The position numbers and the translations under genes are program-made. Shown piece after piece: positions 1 through 5,681 of a stretch of 19,411 nt of DNA. The notes below the pieces were generated by a model that was not told the origin of the DNA, searched no databases, and saw only the letters and a program-made list of their open reading frames with translations. The DNA lies in contig CAZZDA010000012.1 of assembly GCA_964652585.1 (NCBI GenBank), forward strand, positions 1-19,411. The letters run 5' to 3'. This stretch comes from CAZZDA01 sp964652585 (GTDB lineage: Bacteria > Patescibacteriota > Patescibacteriia > UBA1544). Within the stretch, counting starts at the first letter, position 1; every line of letters starts with the position of its first letter.

Positions 1-77
1 GTACATTTACTTGCTTATCTCTTACAACCTTGTTCCAAGTCCTTTACATAACTCAAAAATATGGTAGAGTAAATCAT

Positions 78-2036
78 ATGGAAAATCCAAATTTTCTCAA
101 AAAATTCAAAGGACTTGGAGCAGACGCTGAAGTGTTAGGCGCTAAAAAAAGAACCGAACAAAGAACTGGCAAAAGAGTCAAGGGCGATTTTGCGTCATTG
201 ATACAGAATTATCTTAACCGCTTTGCCGAGTTCAAGGATCATATCAACGAAGCACGAGACGGAAGGCCGAAAGAAAGAGCGATCGAGAGAGCCAAGGTCA
301 TACTCATGGATGTGTTTTTAACCACATACGAAGACATTCCGGAAAGCTATTGGTTAGGATCATTCATGAAAGAAATCTCTGAAAAAGGAATATCCGGGGA
401 CTGGAAGAGCATGAGCGATGAAGAAAGAGAGCGCTACAAAATAGAATATACGCACCCTCTTCTTGAAGACCAAAAAGCATCGCTTGAAGAGTGGCTGGAT
501 TATTTTATGGAAAAAGATTCTGATGATATTCCCGATTATCTCAAGTATTGGGCGTTTCGCAGCGTTACCGGCCTCCAAGAATATGAAAAACCGAAAGACT
601 GGTCAAAAGAAAACGAGAAAAAAGGAGAGATGCAACCAAACAAAGAAGAAGGAAAATTTCCCAGAAGATCGAAAAATACCCTCAAAAAATTTCCTGATCT
701 GCACCACGAAGCGTTGCGTTACGTAGTGGACGCGGTAATGAAAAAATATCAAGGGGGAACCATGGATTTCGAATATGACATCCAACCAGAAGATAGAGAA
801 CAATTTCAGCAATATCTAAAACAGGAAAATTTTGCCAAGCTCTACGCCTGGGCCATGGAGCTTATCAATCCGATACCCGAGCATCTTCTGCCGATCACCG
901 AAGGCGAGTGGCGAAAATATCCGCAAGGATCGGATGTTGCGTCCGTTACGCAAACATTGCGCGGACAGGGAACAGGCCTCTGTATTGCCGGTAAAGGAGC
1001 GGCTAATAATTATCTTACCAGCGGCGATCTGCATATATTTTATTCTAATGACGAGGAAGGAAAACCCGCTTTCCCCCGCATTGCCATTCACGGCAAAGGT
1101 GAGCAAATCGCTGAAATGCGCGGTATTGCCTACAAGCAGAATCTTGATCCGTACATAACGGATGTTGCCAAAGAAAAACTTTCCGAATTTTCCAACGGAG
1201 AACAATACACAAAACAGACCGCAGACATGCGCCACCTCACCGCCATTGAACACAAAACCAAAGAAGGACAAGTACTCACCAAAGATGACCTTACCTTCCT
1301 CTATGAACTGGACTCAACAATAGAAGGATTTGGCTATCAAAAAGATCCAAGAATTAAAGAAATCAGAAATCAAAGAAATCCCGAAGAAGACATGCTGGTC
1401 ATATTTGAATGCACCAAAGACCAAATCGCCCACACGCCAAACGACATAACCAAAAACACTAAAGCGTATGTAGGACCCTTAGAATCCGGCATCTTCCAAA
1501 AACTTCCTGAAAGCATTGAACACATCTACACCACATTTCCCGAAAGGAGAATCAAGAGAGAACACCTTACCATTGGCGGAAAAACCGGCGAGCAACTGCT
1601 CAAAGAATTACAAGCTGCAAACATCAACATATATGATTACGCGAAAAGCATGCTCAAGAGTCCTGAATTCGTTGCCGGAAAAACAGCAGAAGAAATAACG
1701 CTTATACGTCTTACGGTTGCCGATCTAGGCTTTACCGGTAGCAAAACTACCGATCAACTCTACAAGAGAGCCAAAGAACTCGGATTAGAACTCTGTCCTC
1801 CGGATACCGGTCCTCACTATCGACTCCACTACCAAAACCAACCTTTAGGAGAATGGGTGCGTATCGGCATGAAATCGATAACCGACTCCGACGGCGACCC
1901 GAACGTTTTCTACGTGGCGTGCAGCTACGGTGGTCTGTGGCTGTGCGGCCGTTGGTCGTTTCCCGACGACGAGTGGCGTCCGCGCAACGAGTTCGTGTTC
2001 CGCTCCCGCCCGCCAGAGGCGGGCAGGCAAGTGTGA
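78..2036 (+). CDS. DGR target (variable) protein, C-type-lectin-like C-terminus
   Basis: This is the protein diversified by the adjacent retroelement, 652 aa from the ATG at 78. The frame is open to the window edge with a TTG at 30, so an upstream start or a missing 5' part is possible; I chose 78 because MENPNF begins a clean hydrophilic N-terminus. No signal peptide or membrane segment is visible, so it is probably cytosolic. Residues ~1-230 are charged and helical. Residues ~285-390 form a conserved-looking globular block (EGEWRKYPQGSD, GTGLCIAGKGAANNYL, PRIAIHG). The last ~50 residues (GEW...DSDGDPNVF...FVFRSR) have the look of the lectin-like fold that carries variable residues in DGR proteins. 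The final codons (RPPEAGRQV) are encoded by a GC hairpin. The stop lies 3 nt from the convergent RT stop. I recall similar uncharacterised proteins from Parcubacteria; the ligand is unknown. Confidence 0.9.
   Translation: MENPNFLKKFKGLGADAEVLGAKKRTEQRTGKRVKGDFASLIQNYLNRFAEFKDHINEARDGRPKERAIERAKVILMDVFLTTYEDIPESYWLGSFMKEISEKGISGDWKSMSDEERERYKIEYTHPLLEDQKASLEEWLDYFMEKDSDDIPDYLKYWAFRSVTGLQEYEKPKDWSKENEKKGEMQPNKEEGKFPRRSKNTLKKFPDLHHEALRYVVDAVMKKYQGGTMDFEYDIQPEDREQFQQYLKQENFAKLYAWAMELINPIPEHLLPITEGEWRKYPQGSDVASVTQTLRGQGTGLCIAGKGAANNYLTSGDLHIFYSNDEEGKPAFPRIAIHGKGEQIAEMRGIAYKQNLDPYITDVAKEKLSEFSNGEQYTKQTADMRHLTAIEHKTKEGQVLTKDDLTFLYELDSTIEGFGYQKDPRIKEIRNQRNPEEDMLVIFECTKDQIAHTPNDITKNTKAYVGPLESGIFQKLPESIEHIYTTFPERRIKREHLTIGGKTGEQLLKELQAANINIYDYAKSMLKSPEFVAGKTAEEITLIRLTVADLGFTGSKTTDQLYKRAKELGLELCPPDTGPHYRLHYQNQPLGEWVRIGMKSITDSDGDPNVFYVACSYGGLWLCGRWSFPDDEWRPRNEFVFRSRPPEAGRQV
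1879..2008 (+). repeat. DGR variable repeat (VR)
   Basis: This 130-nt stretch aligns without gaps to the minus strand of 3530-3659. There are 24 mismatches, and every one is at a position where the template has A (24 of 40 template adenines; 0 of 90 other bases). It encodes roughly residues 601-644 of the target protein. Thirteen template AAY codons fall in frame and 11 are changed (to T, D, Y, S, Y, C, R, F, D, R, R). The 3' end (1991-2008) is A-free and identical to the template, as expected for the initiation-of-mutagenic-homing segment. Confidence 0.97.
2008..2024 (+). other. hairpin at VR 3' end (candidate DGR target-recognition hairpin)
   Basis: A perfect 7-bp stem (GCCCGCC / GGCGGGC) with a 3-nt loop AGA starts at the last base shared by VR and TR; TR lacks it. 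In the Bordetella phage DGR a short hairpin just past the VR end is needed for efficient retrohoming, so position and shape fit. There is no T-run, so it is not an obvious terminator. The same GC motif may be a dispersed palindrome in Parcubacteria genomes. Confidence 0.7.
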
Positions 2037-2039
2037 GTC

Positions 2040-3113
2040 TTAGGGTTTTTGCTGCTTTATATTTTTTGACTCTTTAACTCTTAGATCCTTTGACCCTTTT
2101 TCAATTTTTATGCCCTCTTTAATGTCATGCTCATATTTTTTGGATATTTTCATTTGCAAGCCGTAAGCATTTCCATGACGCAGCATACCTTGATAAGAAG
2201 CCAGTGATTCCTCTTTGGGATTTTTACCCAAATTTCTGAACATTCTTCTTTTTGTGGAGGTTCTAAGCACGCGATGACGCGGAAAATGTATCCAACCAAG
2301 AAAATCAATACCGGATGCGATTGTTTTTATAAAAACCTTGTTTGGATGAAGTGATAGCTTTAACCTTGCTTCCAAAAATAGTGAAATTTTTGGAAGTAGC
2401 TGTTGCAAGTAATGCTTATCTTCATGCAAAATGACAAAATCGTCCGCATACCGAATATAGTAAATAATTTTCAATTCACGCTTGAGGAAATGATCAAACT
2501 CGTTCATATAGATATTTATCAATAGCTGGCTGGTAAGATTGCCGAGAGGCAATCCGACACCTTGTCTGTTCTTGGTGTGGAAGCTTGCAACTATGTTGTT
2601 CAGAAGCCAAACAACATCACTATCTTTGATGTGACGTTTCAAAATATTCATCAAAATTGCATGATTGATGTTCGCAAAAAATTTTCTGATGTCGCCTTTT
2701 AAAACCCATACCGTTCGGGTATGGTTGAGGGATGCTTTCCTTCCATATTCGCGAAAGCGGTTGAACGCTCTATGCGTACCCTTGTCTTGACGGCAGGAAT
2801 ATGAATCAAAAATGAATTTGCGATCAAAGTATGGATATAAAATCCGATACATGGCATGATGTAAATGCCGGTCTCGAACACTTGATTTGTGAATGTCTCG
2901 CGGTTTCGGGTCGTTGATCTTAAAAGCTTTATATGAGCCATGTTGGTAGGTTTTGTTCGCAAGATCAAGGTGAAGCGAGTATACATTATCCATCAAATGA
3001 AGTGAAAAGAGTTCAATATCTTTACGTTTGCGCTTACCGTACAGAAACTCTTGCCACGCGACGAGCAAATTTTCCATAGAAATAATATCATTGTAGATAT
3101 GACACGACCGCAT
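2040..3113 (-). CDS. DGR reverse transcriptase
   Basis: This RT copies the TR transcript into adenine-mutated cDNA that replaces the VR. It is 357 aa. Visible motifs are the region around the first catalytic Asp (KGDIRKFF, 139-146), the DGR-type finger motif GLPLGNLTSQ (187-196), the catalytic YADD box (222-225) and FLGW (271-274). The N-terminus (IYNDIISMENLLVAW, then GKRKRK) matches the usual start of DGR RTs, which supports the ATG at 3113 over the one at 3077. The last ~30 residues are Lys-rich and low in complexity. Upstream, a (GA)13 tract ends 4 nt before the ATG and may act as a weak ribosome-binding region. The gene converges on the target gene with a 3-nt gap and is divergent from avd. 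TR lies ~420 nt upstream on the same strand, with avd antisense in between. Confidence 0.96.
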   Translation of the reverse strand: MRSCHIYNDIISMENLLVAWQEFLYGKRKRKDIELFSLHLMDNVYSLHLDLANKTYQHGSYKAFKINDPKPRDIHKSSVRDRHLHHAMYRILYPYFDRKFIFDSYSCRQDKGTHRAFNRFREYGRKASLNHTRTVWVLKGDIRKFFANINHAILMNILKRHIKDSDVVWLLNNIVASFHTKNRQGVGLPLGNLTSQLLINIYMNEFDHFLKRELKIIYYIRYADDFVILHEDKHYLQQLLPKISLFLEARLKLSLHPNKVFIKTIASGIDFLGWIHFPRHRVLRTSTKRRMFRNLGKNPKEESLASYQGMLRHGNAYGLQMKISKKYEHDIKEGIKIEKGSKDLRVKESKNIKQQKP

Positions 3114-3117
3114 TTTA

Positions 3118-3143
3118 CTCTCTCTCTCTCTCTCTCTCTCTCT
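3118..3143. repeat. (CT)13 microsatellite between RT and avd starts
   Basis: Thirteen CT units run unbroken. On the minus strand this is (AG)13 ending 4 nt before the RT ATG at 3113. On the plus strand it lies inside the open avd reading frame (open from 3103) and just after an ATG at 3099. With 13 units that ATG runs into TAA at 3144-3146; with 14 or 11 units it would be in frame with avd. Confidence 0.95.
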
Positions 3144-3183
3144 TAACGACGCGTCGATTCCTCAAAGAATCAAAGAGGGATAT

Positions 3184-3507
3184 TTGCTGTGGATGAATAT
3201 TGTTGCGCATATTCCTAAGAGCTCTCGTTATACCATGGGTGCGAGGATAGAAAATAAATTTCTTGATCTGCTTGAGCTTTCGTATATTGCGTATTTTACC
3301 ACAAGGGAAAAGAAAGCGGAAAAAATTTCAGAATGCATTCTCGTTTTAGACACGCTCAAATTTCTTATGTACGTGGGATGGGAGGGTAAAATTATTTCCA
3401 ATAAGCAGTGTGAAGAGATTGCCGCAAAGCTTAATGAAATTGGGAGGATGCTTGGTGGATGGAGGAAGAATTTGGATAATATGGAAAGGAAAAACCGCAA
3501 TCTGTAA
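3184..3507 (+). CDS. avd: Avd-like DGR accessory protein (four-helix bundle)
   Basis: Avd-type proteins bind the DGR RT and template RNA and are needed for mutagenic homing. Family signature: IPKSSRYTMGARIENKFLDL near the N-terminus and IGRMLGGW at the C-terminus, in a small basic helical protein typical of the Avd / 23S-intervening-sequence bundle. The TTG at 3184 gives 107 aa, and an ATG lies at 3193. Both starts look too short: family members carry another helix before the PKS motif, and the same frame upstream encodes just such a stretch (SIPQRIKEGYLLW, from 3154) with no standard start codon. The frame continues open through the CT repeat back to 3103. An ATG at 3099 is one repeat unit out of phase, so expression may depend on repeat length. 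AAAGAGGGA at 3172-3180 could be a ribosome site for the TTG. The gene is divergent from RT and antisense to the inferred TR-RT transcript. Confidence 0.85.
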   Translation: MLWMNIVAHIPKSSRYTMGARIENKFLDLLELSYIAYFTTREKKAEKISECILVLDTLKFLMYVGWEGKIISNKQCEEIAAKLNEIGRMLGGWRKNLDNMERKNRNL

Positions 3508-3529
3508 GATCGCGGAAAGAAAACAGTTT

Positions 3530-3659
3530 CGGGAGCGGAACACGAACTTGTTGTTCGGATTCCACTTGTTGTCGGGATTCGTCCAATTGTCGTTCAGCCA
3601 CAGACCATCGTTGTTGCATTCCACGTTGAAAACGTTCGGGTTGCCGTCGGAGTCGTTTT
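3530..3659 (-). repeat. DGR template repeat (TR)
   Basis: Read on the minus strand, this invariant donor matches the VR at all 90 non-A positions, and 24 of its 40 A positions differ in the VR. It is very rich in AAC/AAT codons (13 in the VR frame), the usual DGR design that yields many amino acids and no stop codons when adenines are randomised. The VR frame is open here from 3735 to beyond the repeat, and the preceding in-frame residues (GELDGQWHGWRI) look lectin-like. TR may therefore derive from a duplicated target-gene end. Confidence 0.97.
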
Positions 3660-3735
3660 GTACTATGCGCCATCCATGCCACTGTCCATCTAATTCACCG
3701 GAGGTGAAAGAGACATGACTGTATTGTATGCGTGA

Positions 3736-3837
3736 TCAAAAATCGCAGAGCGCATAGCACCAAGTGTTTTCTTTTTTGTTGACTTCAATGCGTACCCTCT
3801 GCGGAAAGCCGTAGCCGCCCACACACTCAATCCGCAT
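3736..3837 (-). CDS. possible 33-aa peptide upstream of TR
   Basis: A short minus-strand ORF (MRIECVGGYGFPQ..., ending ENTWCYALCDF) stops 76 nt before the TR and is in the same frame as the TR reading. It would be the first ORF on a transcript from the leftward promoter at 3914-3922. Its composition looks protein-like (Trp, Cys, alternating charged and hydrophobic residues), which suggests a remnant of an older target-gene C-terminus. No clear ribosome site was found. It may be a relic or chance. Confidence 0.25.
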   Translation of the reverse strand: MRIECVGGYGFPQRVRIEVNKKENTWCYALCDF

Positions 3838-3913
3838 GAGCCGAAAAGGTCTTGAAAAGCTCTACTTGTCGTCAAGGCAAGCGTTACCGTTCAATATAAC
3901 CAATCTACGATAT

Positions 3914-3922
3914 AGTATAGCA
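3914..3922 (-). promoter_or_regulatory. leftward extended -10 promoter, candidate driver of TR RNA
   Basis: The minus strand reads TGCTATACT here, an extended -10 (TGn plus TATACT). A good -35 is not visible. The same 11-mer TGCTATACTAT occurs head to head at 3946-3956 for the blaI side, making an inverted repeat (3912-3922 / 3946-3956). Transcription would start near 3907 and run through the TR toward RT. Confidence 0.5.
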
Positions 3923-3925
3923 GAT

Positions 3926-3954
3926 TTGTGCAAGTTACGCATCTTTGCTATACT
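3926..3954 (+). promoter_or_regulatory. blaI promoter
   Basis: TTGTGC (3926-3931), a 17-nt spacer, then TATACT (3949-3954) with an upstream TGC that makes it an extended -10. It points to the BlaI-like gene at 4170, giving a leader of ~210 nt that contains the inverted-repeat element. Confidence 0.6.
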
Positions 3955-3967
3955 ATGCACTGTAGTA
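3951..3967. promoter_or_regulatory. candidate BlaI operator 1
   Basis: The 17-mer TACTATGCACTGTAGTA (TACTA-N6-GTAGTA) overlaps the -10 and start region of the blaI promoter. The same architecture, with identical outer TACTA and GTAGTA, recurs at 5604-5620 before dsbA. BlaI/MecI/CopY repressors bind TAC...GTA-type dyads, so autoregulation is a reasonable inference. Confidence 0.45.
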
Positions 3968-3970
3968 GAT

Positions 3971-4156
3971 AAGAGGCTGTCTAAAAACTCATCACAAAGT
4001 ATACTAAAAAATATGCTTGCCGGCCAAAACCGCAAAATTTCGGCTGCAAACCGTTCAAAACTCGTCATAATATCTCGATATTCTTCCTCGTCTTTCATGG
4101 TTTTCGCTCGAAATTTTGCGGTTTTAGGCTCGGCATGACTTTTTAAACAGTCTCTA
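3971..4156. repeat. imperfect inverted-repeat (MITE-like) element
   Basis: The outer arms are near-complementary (AGAGGCTGTCTAAAAACTC at the left; the right end read in reverse starts AGAGACTGTTTAAAAAGTC). An inner pair shares AAAACCGCAAAATTTCG (4026-4042 direct, 4110-4126 reversed). A small palindrome AATATCTCGATATT lies at 4069-4082. The arms are not equally spaced (about 53 vs 28 nt from the ends). No transposase ORF is present, and the overlapping ORFs on either strand show no recognisable product. It fills the gap between the promoters and blaI. Confidence 0.5.
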
Positions 4157-4169
4157 AGAGCATATCTTT

Positions 4170-4553
4170 ATGAATACAACAAAAATATCACTCGGCAATC
4201 TTGAAAAAGACATTATGCGTGTATTATGGAAGGTGGAACAAGCAACGGTTCGGGAAGTGCTGGAACAACTGCAAAAAAAACGTGATATAGCCTATACAAC
4301 GGTCATGACGGTGATGACGCGCTTGTGTGAAAAAAAGATTCTCCGCCGAACACGCTGCGAAACAGGTGCGTATTGTTATACATCTGTTGAGAGTAAGCGC
4401 GGTTTTCAGAAGAAGCGTTCAGAAAACGCTATACGTCTGCTATTGCGTGAATGCGGAGAAGTCGCGGTTGCGCAGTTTATTGATGCTGTAGAACAGAGTA
4501 ATAGTAAGGAATTGGCAGTATGGAGAAAGAAACTCAAAAACATAAAAGAGTAG
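4170..4553 (+). CDS. BlaI/MecI/CopY-family transcriptional repressor
   Basis: A 127-aa winged-helix repressor of the penicillinase-repressor family. It fits the family in length (~120-130 aa) and order: an N-terminal LGNLEKDIMRVLWK helix, then VREVLEQL and the recognition helix AYTTVMTVMTRLCEKKIL, then a C-terminal dimerisation helix region. In characterised systems a BlaR1/MecR1 membrane peptidase relieves repression, and such a peptidase gene follows, overlapping by 34 bp. No beta-lactamase or PBP gene lies nearby, so the inducing signal is unknown. The 17-bp dyads at its own promoter and at dsbA are the best candidates for its targets. Confidence 0.88.
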   Translation: MNTTKISLGNLEKDIMRVLWKVEQATVREVLEQLQKKRDIAYTTVMTVMTRLCEKKILRRTRCETGAYCYTSVESKRGFQKKRSENAIRLLLRECGEVAVAQFIDAVEQSNSKELAVWRKKLKNIKE

Positions 4554-5566
4554 CGCACATGCAAGAAGGAATGCTGCAGAAGCAAGCGCGCATCTTGTTC
4601 TCTTTTATTATTGCAATTGGCATGAGCGGTGTTGTGTCAGCCCTCTTTTTCTTGTGGTACTTTTTCCCTACTTCGCTTCTTGCCGGAGGTATACTGCTTG
4701 GAAAAAAGGTAGTAACCTGCGGGTGCGTACCACTTCTTTTTTCGGATCATTCCAAGCTCTTCTTGACGGCACTCGCCGTGAGTGGAGGAATATTTTTATT
4801 GTTTTTCATAAGTATGGTTAGGGCGTTGAAACTCTATGTCAGTACGAAAGGTTTTATACGGCAATATATGAGATGGGTAGTAAAAGAACGGTCGTTAAAG
4901 CTGAAGGATCTTTCTCAAGAACTTGGTATAGATAAAAAAGTGATCGAGATCGCGCATCAAGATCCGGTTGTTTTTTGTTTTGGTCTGTGGCAGCCGAAAA
5001 TATGTATTTCGTCAGCATTGGTCAGCAATCTTGAAAGAGAAGAATTGAAAGCAGTTCTTCTACATGAACAGCACCACACATTATCTCATGAACCCTTGAA
5101 ACTGTTTCTTGCACGTTCGTTTTCATATCTTTGCTTTTTTATTTTTGGATTTGAAAAGCTTATTCAGCGCTACCATGCTTTTGCTGAGCTTGCGGCGGAT
5201 GAGCGAGCAACATATGGTTTTAGTGATAAGAGACCGCTTGCACGCGCGCTTGAAAAAGCTTTGGCGTGGAAAGAAGCTCATCGGAATGGCGGAGATCAAG
5301 TACTTGCACTTTCTTTCTTTAGTGCGACGCTGGGAGAGCGAGTACACAAACTCACTGATGTGACGTACGTTCCTTCTTTTCGGTCTCTGGGAACAACAGT
5401 GTTGGTAAGTGTTGCGGCACTCATTGGCATTTTTGGCATACTCTCTTTTATAACACCTATTCATACAACATTAGCAACCACGCAAGGAGGTGTATGTCAG
5501 GAAGAGGTGCGAGAGGTGATAGGATCATGTGACGCGCATAATGCGCCTATGTCCGTTATACGATAG
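4520..5566 (+). CDS. M56-family (BlaR1/MecR1-like) membrane metallopeptidase
   Basis: A 348-aa integral membrane protein with a zinc-peptidase core: HEQHH at 182-186 (HExxH) followed by ELAADE at 223-228, which supplies the third ligand. Membrane segments lie at about 25-48, 81-100, 195-213 and 290-312. Unlike BlaR1, no penicillin-binding sensor domain follows; only ~35 residues lie beyond the last membrane segment, so sensing is different or carried by a partner. The start at 4520 has AAGGA 9 nt upstream and overlaps blaI by 34 bp; the ATG at 4559 is an alternative. Overlap with the repressor implies co-translation and a sensor-repressor pair. Its substrate is presumably the BlaI-like protein (inference). 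Confidence 0.85.
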   Translation: MEKETQKHKRVAHMQEGMLQKQARILFSFIIAIGMSGVVSALFFLWYFFPTSLLAGGILLGKKVVTCGCVPLLFSDHSKLFLTALAVSGGIFLLFFISMVRALKLYVSTKGFIRQYMRWVVKERSLKLKDLSQELGIDKKVIEIAHQDPVVFCFGLWQPKICISSALVSNLEREELKAVLLHEQHHTLSHEPLKLFLARSFSYLCFFIFGFEKLIQRYHAFAELAADERATYGFSDKRPLARALEKALAWKEAHRNGGDQVLALSFFSATLGERVHKLTDVTYVPSFRSLGTTVLVSVAALIGIFGILSFITPIHTTLATTQGGVCQEEVREVIGSCDAHNAPMSVIR

Positions 5567-5594
5567 GTGTGGATAAATGAGCTTTGACAGAATT

Positions 5595-5620
5595 GTGTTA
5601 TACTACTACACTACGTAGTA
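5595..5620 (+). promoter_or_regulatory. dsbA promoter with candidate BlaI operator 2
   Basis: TGTTATACT (extended -10, TATACT at 5599-5604) is followed directly by the 17-mer TACTACACTACGTAGTA (5604-5620), which matches operator 1 as TACTA-N6-GTAGTA. An alternative reading is TTGACA (5584-5589), 17 nt, TACACT (5607-5612). Either way the dyad would cover the -10 or start site. Confidence 0.45.
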
Positions 5621-5641
5621 GTTTTATATATTTAAGTAAAC

Positions 5642-5669
5642 ACATATTTAATTACGTAATTAAATATGT
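5642..5669. repeat. 28-bp perfect palindrome in the dsbA leader
   Basis: ACATATTTAATTAC is followed immediately by its exact reverse complement. It ends 12 nt before the dsbA ATG, where a ribosome site would be; no Shine-Dalgarno is seen. As RNA it would form a long AU-rich hairpin; as DNA it could be an operator. Confidence 0.8.
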
Positions 5670-5681
5670 AAAAAAATAATT

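Noticed and set aside
816..1271. 151-codon open frame antisense to the DGR target gene
   Set aside because: It is fully covered by the target CDS, has no ribosome site, and reads as a low-quality shadow rich in Phe and Ser.
2008..2024. GC hairpin as terminator of the target gene
   Set aside because: It lies before the stop codon and lacks a T-run; its position at the VR edge fits a DGR signal better.
3346..3624. Minus-strand ORF starting inside the TR (MECNNDG...)
   Set aside because: It is the TR read in the VR frame, then antisense avd. The Asn-rich composition is the template design, not a protein.
3836..4138. Open frames of 100 aa (plus) and 78 aa (minus, 3862-4098) upstream of blaI
   Set aside because: They coincide with the inverted-repeat element and the promoter region; neither resembles a known protein nor has a convincing ribosome site.
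5584..5589. TTGACA as the -35 of TATACT at 5599
   Set aside because: The spacer would be only 9 nt. It works only with the weaker TACACT at 5607, or the promoter is an extended -10 type.
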